Assembly (NCBI GenBank): GCA_023101725.1
Contig: JALJCO010010235.1
Coordinates: forward strand, 620,001-684,000
DNA from: Atherinomorus stipes
Lineage: Eukaryota > Chordata > Actinopteri > Atheriniformes > Atherinidae
Direction of reading: 5' to 3'
DNA: 64,000 nucleotides
Each line of letters starts with the position of its first letter. Positions within the stretch are counted from its first letter, which is position 1. Position numbers and translations under genes: made by a program. This document shows, piece after piece, positions 59,501-64,000 of the stretch. The notes under the pieces were generated by a model. That model searched no databases. It saw nothing but the letters and a program-made list of their open reading frames with translations, and was not told where the DNA came from.

Positions 59501-62500
59501 TTCTGCTCTCCATACCATGTAAGGTGTATCAAACTGTATATATAGATGGTAATTATTTTCAGTACTATTTCTGTCCCATATTCCCTTTAAAAGATCATTT
59601 TGGACTTGAAAAGAGGACACGGGTTTCTTTACATTGATGTGGTGGCACATATCTGCTTCAAATCTCTTCATGGGGGGTTTCCATCGCAGCAATGGACTGA
59701 AACTAAAGGACAGTGTTTGACACATACTGTTAGCTTTCTGTGGTTTCCTGCTGAAAGGAGCATAGTTAGTGGCATAGTTATCCTATAGGCCAGAGATCAC
59801 CAAATCCAGACCTCTTGGGTCAGTGTGTGGAAGTTTTCAAAATTTCCCTGCTCTAGCACACCTGACTCAATCTAAATGGATCTAACAGCCAATGAAGTTC
59901 TACACAGTGACTCATTAATTTGAGTCAGGTGTGTCGGCACAAGAACAGTGAAAACCTCTCGGACACTGACCTAAGAGGTCTGGCTTTGGTGGTTCCTGCT
60001 ATAAACTAATCCGATGGCTGTTTTGTGTGTTGCAACTTGTTGCGGCTCTGCCATTATGTAGGTGACGAGTCATAATCCTAATTACCTCGTATCTGCCAAC
60101 ATGAAAAGCAGCATGAATATCTGCACTGACAATGTTGGATGGTCGTCTAAAGTAATTAATAACCTATAGGTACGTTATCTGGAGATCTCAACGTTATTTT
60201 CACTTATTATTTCAAAATAAGTGCATTCATATTAACTATTATTCATCTCCAGAAACTTATTTTAATAACTGACAGTCCACACTGGAATATAACACAGGAT
60301 ATAATAACTTATAAAAAGTCTGTAAAGAAATTGTGTAAAACTTTTGCAAAGGCTGTAATTGTCTATTTTGCCCCATTTTTGTTTTTCGGCATAGTTTACG
60401 GACCACATACGGATCACGTACTCGTCCTGCAGCTTAAACTAAATGACTTGTTGGCTGCATGACACTGTGTACGTGATTCATTTGCATTTCTGACTGAACT
60501 ATTTTTATTCTCTGGTCACAACGTTGCCCTGATCAGAGCAAATGAAATTACATTTCACAATATCTCCGAGAGAAGTCATTACCGCTCAGCAGCACCACAG
60601 CGAGATCTTGTTTTATTAGCACCAGTCCGGCATGTACAGTGGCTTGCAAAAGTATTCATACCCATGACCAAACTCAATTGCTCAGAACAGAACAAAGCAA
60701 AAGTGGGTTTCACCTTTTATATGAAAGGAAATGGCACAAACACAACAATCCACACTGTTTTTGTTGTAGCGCTCTTTACTATGAATAGGTTGTATAAGTC
60801 TGTATTTCAAAAGTATTCACACCCTTGCACCAAAGATGTTATTTTGAGTCGAAAATGATTGCACACTATAAACTATTGCCTCACAGTGTAACAGGGGGTA
60901 TTTAGTCCAGGGTTGTATTCTTGATTGCTCCCCATAATTAGTGCCCAATAGTCACCTGTCCACAGTCATCCCATGCTTGTAGAGACAACAGTATGAAGTA
61001 AGGGCTCTCAGAAGACTAGAAGAAGTTGTAGAGAAGATAGAGATGGGAAACTTGTGCATGAAGTTCCTAATGTGCAAAAAGTACTGATTCATCACTGGTA
61101 GAAGTGGAAGCACCACAGTACCACTGCGAACCTCAAAGAACAGGGCGCCCCTCCAAGATCACGGAAAAGGAAAGGAATTGCTGGGAGCCAGAGCAAACCC
61201 TCGTCCTCTTGAAGACCTGAAGAAGTTAGGGTGCTGGGACTAACGTACACAAGTCCACAATATCCCGCCTTTACAAAGGAGGTCTTATGGGCGTGTTGCA
61301 AAGAAGAAGCATATCTGAAGAAACAACATCTAAGGCCGTTGCAGTAGCCACCACACACGTGGAACGTGTGATTGGTAGATGAAACGAAAATAGACTTTTT
61401 GGCTGAAGCAAGAAGTATGTTTGGGAAAGCTAACACAGCTGATGATCCAGCTCATACATCCTACAGTGAAACATGGAGGTGGGAATATAATGCTATGGGG
61501 CTGTTTCTCTTCTCGGTCCTGGTGAGCTTGTCGTGTGAAGGGTTATAAATAGTGAAAAATCATAACATCCTGGAGGAAAAGTCTTAAATCTGCAAAAGCC
61601 TGAGCTTGGGAGGAAGTTCACCTTTAACAGGATAATGATCAAAACATACGGCTCGAGTGACACAAGAATGGTTAGGAAGAAGAAAGTGAAGGTTCTAGAC
61701 TGGCCCAGTAAAACCAGATCTCAACCAATAGAAAACCTGTGGAGGGATCTGAAGATTGCTGTCACGAAGGTCACCAAGACCTGACTCAGCTGGAGCAGTA
61801 TTGCAAAGAGGAGTGGGCGAAACTGTCCAAGGACCACTGCACAAAACTTATTGCTGGCTATCCAAAGCGATTGGTAGCTGTTATTGCTGCCAAAGGAGCT
61901 GCAACCAAGTACTGATTGTGACTTAATGACTTAGTGTGAATACAACAATGACATACAAACTTATGCAACCTATTCATAGTAAAGAGCGCTTACGAACAAG
62001 AACAGTGATGGATTGTTGAGTTTGTGCCATTTCTTTTCATATAAAACGGTGAAACCCACTTTTGCTTTGTTCTTTTCTGAGCAATTTAGTTTTGGTCATG
62101 GGTATGAATACTTTTACAAGCCACTGTAAAAAAGTCACTGCTTTAGCACTGATATTTATGTGCAGTCTGCAGGTTCAGGTTAAACTTAACACACAGAAGA
62201 AAATACAAGTTAAAATGTGCAGACAGGTTTTCATAGACCACCCAGTTTAAGATTATAATTCACTGAAATGTTAATTTTTCATATACACTAATGCATGTTT
62301 TCATATGCTCCTTTAAGAGGAGCCACTGCGCACTTTATTTTACTGTTTTACTAATTTCACATGAATTCATTTATGTGAAATTGACAATATTTTGTAATTC
62401 ATTTCAGATGGATTCAGTTTGGTCAATAATTTGGAAAGTCTTTAGTGACACACATTGTGGTGTATCTTAGATGAAATTTATTGCAATATATCGATTGCAG

Positions 62501-63534
62501 AATCGCTGTAATGCGATGTTATCGTTACCATGACAGTATCGTATAGTGAGGTACCTGGTGATACCCGCCCCTAACAGGGAGTATGCTGGATATTAACCAC
62601 ACGTCCTCTCTCTAGACTTAAAACCAAGACGAATAAATTCCCTGAATTAATTCTTATTAATTTTTTTTACTTAATTTTTTCTTCTTCTTGTGTCCCAACA
62701 GACACATTCCTTAAGCCAGCGGAGGGCGGTGCCAGGGCGAAGGAAGCGCTTTGACACATTGCTGGCAGAGCACAAGAACAGAGCAAGGGAGCGGGAGAGG
62801 GAGCGAGAACTCCACCAACCCCATTCCCAACAAAACGCCCCTCTCAGGGACCCACACTCCTCTTCCCACCTCGTCCCTGGCCATGAAGCTCACCAGGTGA
62901 CTCATGGCAACGGTCCTGCCCCAGATGTCACTAAGCCTTTGCCACTTGGAAAACCCAAATTTCACAGTTCTGGTCTTCCACGGTACGTGCTGGGGCACAT
63001 TCACTCTGGCATTTAAATTTGCTCTACTTGAGTGTAGTTATGCCAACTGTCCATGTGTTACAGTTGTTCTGTGAAACTCTACATGTTTAAGTCAAGTTAT
63101 CACCCCACTTTGTGTCAATCAGACTAAATAGCGGTCACGGAGGCGGATCCTCTGGAGACTCCGCAGTAGTCCAAGAGTCACAACACCATCCGCAAACTAC
63201 CCCTGATGGTTTCTCCAGACCCTCCAGCGATGAAGGAGAGAACGAGGAGCGAGAGGACAACGCAGACAAACTGGACTATCACTATTCAGGTTATCACCCA
63301 CGACCGGCAGCTGTAAGTGTCGTCACGACCAGTAGCCTTGTGCAACTTTTCTTCTAAAGATGAAAATATTTAATATATAATATCCTTTATCCAATTCCCT
63401 TTGCTTTTCCAGTACTGTAACTTTGGAAGTCGACTGTTTGGGAGAAGCTGTTACTCCTTTGACAGACGATGGGACAAAGTGCGATGTGCCCTAACCACGA
63501 TGATGGAAAAGCATGTCAACTCTCAGATGTGGAA
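41065..63534 (+). CDS. atxn7: ATXN7: ataxin-7, SAGA deubiquitinase-module subunit (3' end outside window)
   Basis: Ataxin-7 is the Sgf73-type subunit that anchors the histone H2B deubiquitinase module to SAGA in the nucleus. Coding exons: 41065..41272, 41468..41536, 48876..48980, 56410..56698, 58785..59113, 59400..59482, 62702..62982, 63123..63312 and 63413..63534. They join in phase into about 558 residues; the human protein is about 892, so the remainder is downstream. The start is [12 protein letters not shown], just after an acceptor ttgtag|cgg (exon from 41057). The residue 19-28 tract [10 protein letters not shown] replaces the human polyQ. A C2H2-type finger uses C111, C114, H126 and H131. 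The SCA7 domain starts near residue 334, with the atypical zinc set C343-x10-C354-x5-C360-x2-H363 followed by the basic PGRRKRFD. Exon 5 holds long Ser/Thr tracts. The last exon in the window ([19 protein letters not shown]) matches the conserved second ATXN7 block. Confidence 0.96.
46293..47508. mobile_element. hAT-like element, 'tagggctgccac' family, copy 1
   Basis: The left end TAGGGCTGCCACAAACGATC and right end GGTGGC-type cgtggcggcccta are inverted. The flanks caatacat and ctatgcat match 6/8. Subterminal gtcgattaatc/cgtcgac motifs are shared with 55570..55913. The 1216-bp interior holds only short unrelated open frames. Confidence 0.7.
47761..48128. mobile_element. MITE with 'gctttcagacttgc' inverted ends
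   Basis: Left tagccgctttcagacttgct; right gcaagtctgaaaatggct, which is its inverse with one or two mismatches. The GC-rich interior repeats aatgttgcgg/ccgcaacatt in opposite orientations. Non-coding. Confidence 0.75.
54271..54806. mobile_element. hAT-type element with perfect 8-bp target-site duplication
   Basis: Left TAGGGATGTTTGATATT; right AATATTTGACACCCCTG, its imperfect inverse. Identical GTTTCCTT flanks at 54263..54270 and 54807..54814. The body repeats gatattg/ccgatatc units; no transposase was recognised. Confidence 0.88.
54819..55031. mobile_element. Small foldback hAT MITE
   Basis: The ends cagtgattcccaactgtggt and accaggattgggaatcactg are inverse copies. The flanks ccttataa and cattataa agree at 7/8. 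It lies only 4 bp beyond the right duplication of the preceding element, so two independent insertions abut. Confidence 0.8.
55570..55913. mobile_element. hAT-like element, relative of 46293..47508
   Basis: Left tagagctataacgattagtc; right attgtttgtgacagcctta. The flanks are attatcag (55562..55569) and attattag (55914..55921), 7/8 identical. The internal gtcgattaatcgac palindromes are shared with the 46293 copy. A foreign insert (about 55740..55820, ending gtttgactggtactgta) resembles a Tc1-type terminus. Confidence 0.75.
57014..58039. mobile_element. hAT-like element with 13-bp TIRs
   Basis: TAGGGATGTAACG (left) and CGTTACATCCCTA (right). The subterminal cacggtatt and aatatcgtaccgtg repeats are typical of fish hAT MITEs. 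No matching target duplication was found, so the left or right flank has been rearranged. Confidence 0.7.
58040..58487. mobile_element. TIR element, copy 2
   Basis: Matches 36136..37120 block by block (gaacagtggaccaaaatacc, gtgttgctcaacaaaatttt, aaccacaattcaaaatc). It ends ttttgaggacgactgta, the inverse of the copy 1 left terminus. It lacks the MITE found in copy 1. Confidence 0.6.
59795..59994. mobile_element. Foldback MITE
   Basis: accaaatccagacctcttgg and the later aagaggtctggctttggtgg are imperfect inverses. Inside them cacacctgactcaa pairs with ttgagtcaggtgtg. The same family as the fragment near 13270. Confidence 0.75.
59995..60636. repeat. Dispersed repeat (copy 2)
   Basis: Shares ordered motifs with 20925..21290: gttttgtgtgttgc, taatcctaattacct and ttcacaatatctcc. 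The Tc1 element at 60637 bounds it on the right. Confidence 0.5.
60637..62126 (+). mobile_element. Degenerate Tc1-like transposon
   Basis: The termini cagtggcttgcaaaagtatt (left) and the inverse of aatacttttacaagccactg (right) extend into inverted arms of about 120 bp. TA flanks both ends (60635..60636, 62127..62128). Plus-strand transposase traces include [14 protein letters not shown] at about 61470 and a [18 protein letters not shown] stretch near 61720. Many stops and frameshifts make it inactive. It lies in an ATXN7 intron. Confidence 0.9.
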
Positions 63535-64000
63535 GTAAGTCTGGCTTTTCAATTGTCTCCATAAAAATTCTGGCTCAATTAAATGGATAATAAAAGTTTT
63601 TTGTTTTTATTTTTAGTAAATCTTGCATGATTTGAGGAATTTAATAATTTTCTTGTTTCTTTTATAGTGACTTAGCACTAAAGCTGACTAAGGATTAGTG
63701 TTGTCACGATACCAGAAATTCAGTAGTCGAAACCAATACCAGTGAATTTCCACAGTACTACGGTCAAATAAAAAAAAAAAAAATCAGCAATATGTCCACC
63801 TTTATTAAATTATTCACCTTTTGAATACCTGAACAGATAAACAAAATCTGCCTGCAGTGGCATTTTACCTTCAAGTATTCACAATCACAACAAATGTGTT
63901 ATTGTAACTATAAGGAATAAAGTTTAATCAGCCATTAACAAATAGACAAAAAAGAGCATAAATACAATAATAGCTCTGTAATGGCATGAAGCCTCCAAGT
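63535..64000 (+). other. Start of the next ATXN7 intron
   Basis: It begins at a good donor, gtaagt. A hAT-type terminus starts at about 63699 (gtgttgtcacgatacc) and runs towards the window edge. The downstream ATXN7 exons are not in this window. Confidence 0.6.

Larger units (their letters stand above)
59483..62701 (+). other. ATXN7 intron between coding exons 6 and 7, splitting the SCA7 domain
   Basis: No gene. It contains a foldback element (59795..59994), copy 2 of the dispersed repeat (59995..60636), a degenerate Tc1 (60637..62126) and a hAT-type right end at about 62480..62575 (gatacccgcccctaac). Confidence 0.6.

Overview
This window is vertebrate nuclear DNA, almost certainly from a teleost fish (probably a percomorph). 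The genes are split into short exons with GT-AG or GC-AG introns. The intergenic and intronic DNA is AT-rich and full of fish-type Tc1, hAT-like and LINE repeats. There is no prokaryotic gene organisation, CRISPR array or operon. Gene calls come from joining exons by reading-frame phase and recognising the protein families; no database search was possible.

Region 1 (1 to about 25.2 kb, + strand) is a tandem array of interferon-induced Mx dynamin-like GTPase genes. Mx-A (1..9118) enters the window already inside its GTPase domain. Mx-B (13738..22271) is complete, with 13 coding exons that join in frame to 642 codons. A third, broken copy (about 24550..25178) keeps only the 3' exons. IRF/ISRE-like motifs lie just upstream of the Mx-B start. 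Mx-A is unusual at the L4 stalk loop: a simple read-through hits a stop at 6307..6309, but a 71-bp GC-AG mini-intron (6257..6327) would restore the frame and give an Mx lacking most of that loop.

Region 2 (25.9 to 27.5 kb, - strand) is a complete THOC7 gene (THO/TREX mRNA-export complex), 8 coding exons, 203 residues, with a GC splice donor in intron 1.

Region 3 (about 29.8 kb to the end, + strand) is ATXN7 (ataxin-7, SAGA deubiquitinase-module subunit). There is a likely non-coding first exon near 29.8 kb. Nine coding exons are present, from 41065 to 63534, and the gene continues past the window. The divergent THOC7/ATXN7 arrangement matches the human locus as I know it.

The rest is mostly introns and spacers loaded with DNA transposons. 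Several have clean terminal inverted repeats and target-site duplications: hAT-type with 8-bp duplications, Tc1-type with TA, and one flanked by TTAA. LINE fragments, foldback elements and microsatellites are also present. The genes do not form one pathway: an antiviral cluster sits beside a conserved housekeeping gene pair.
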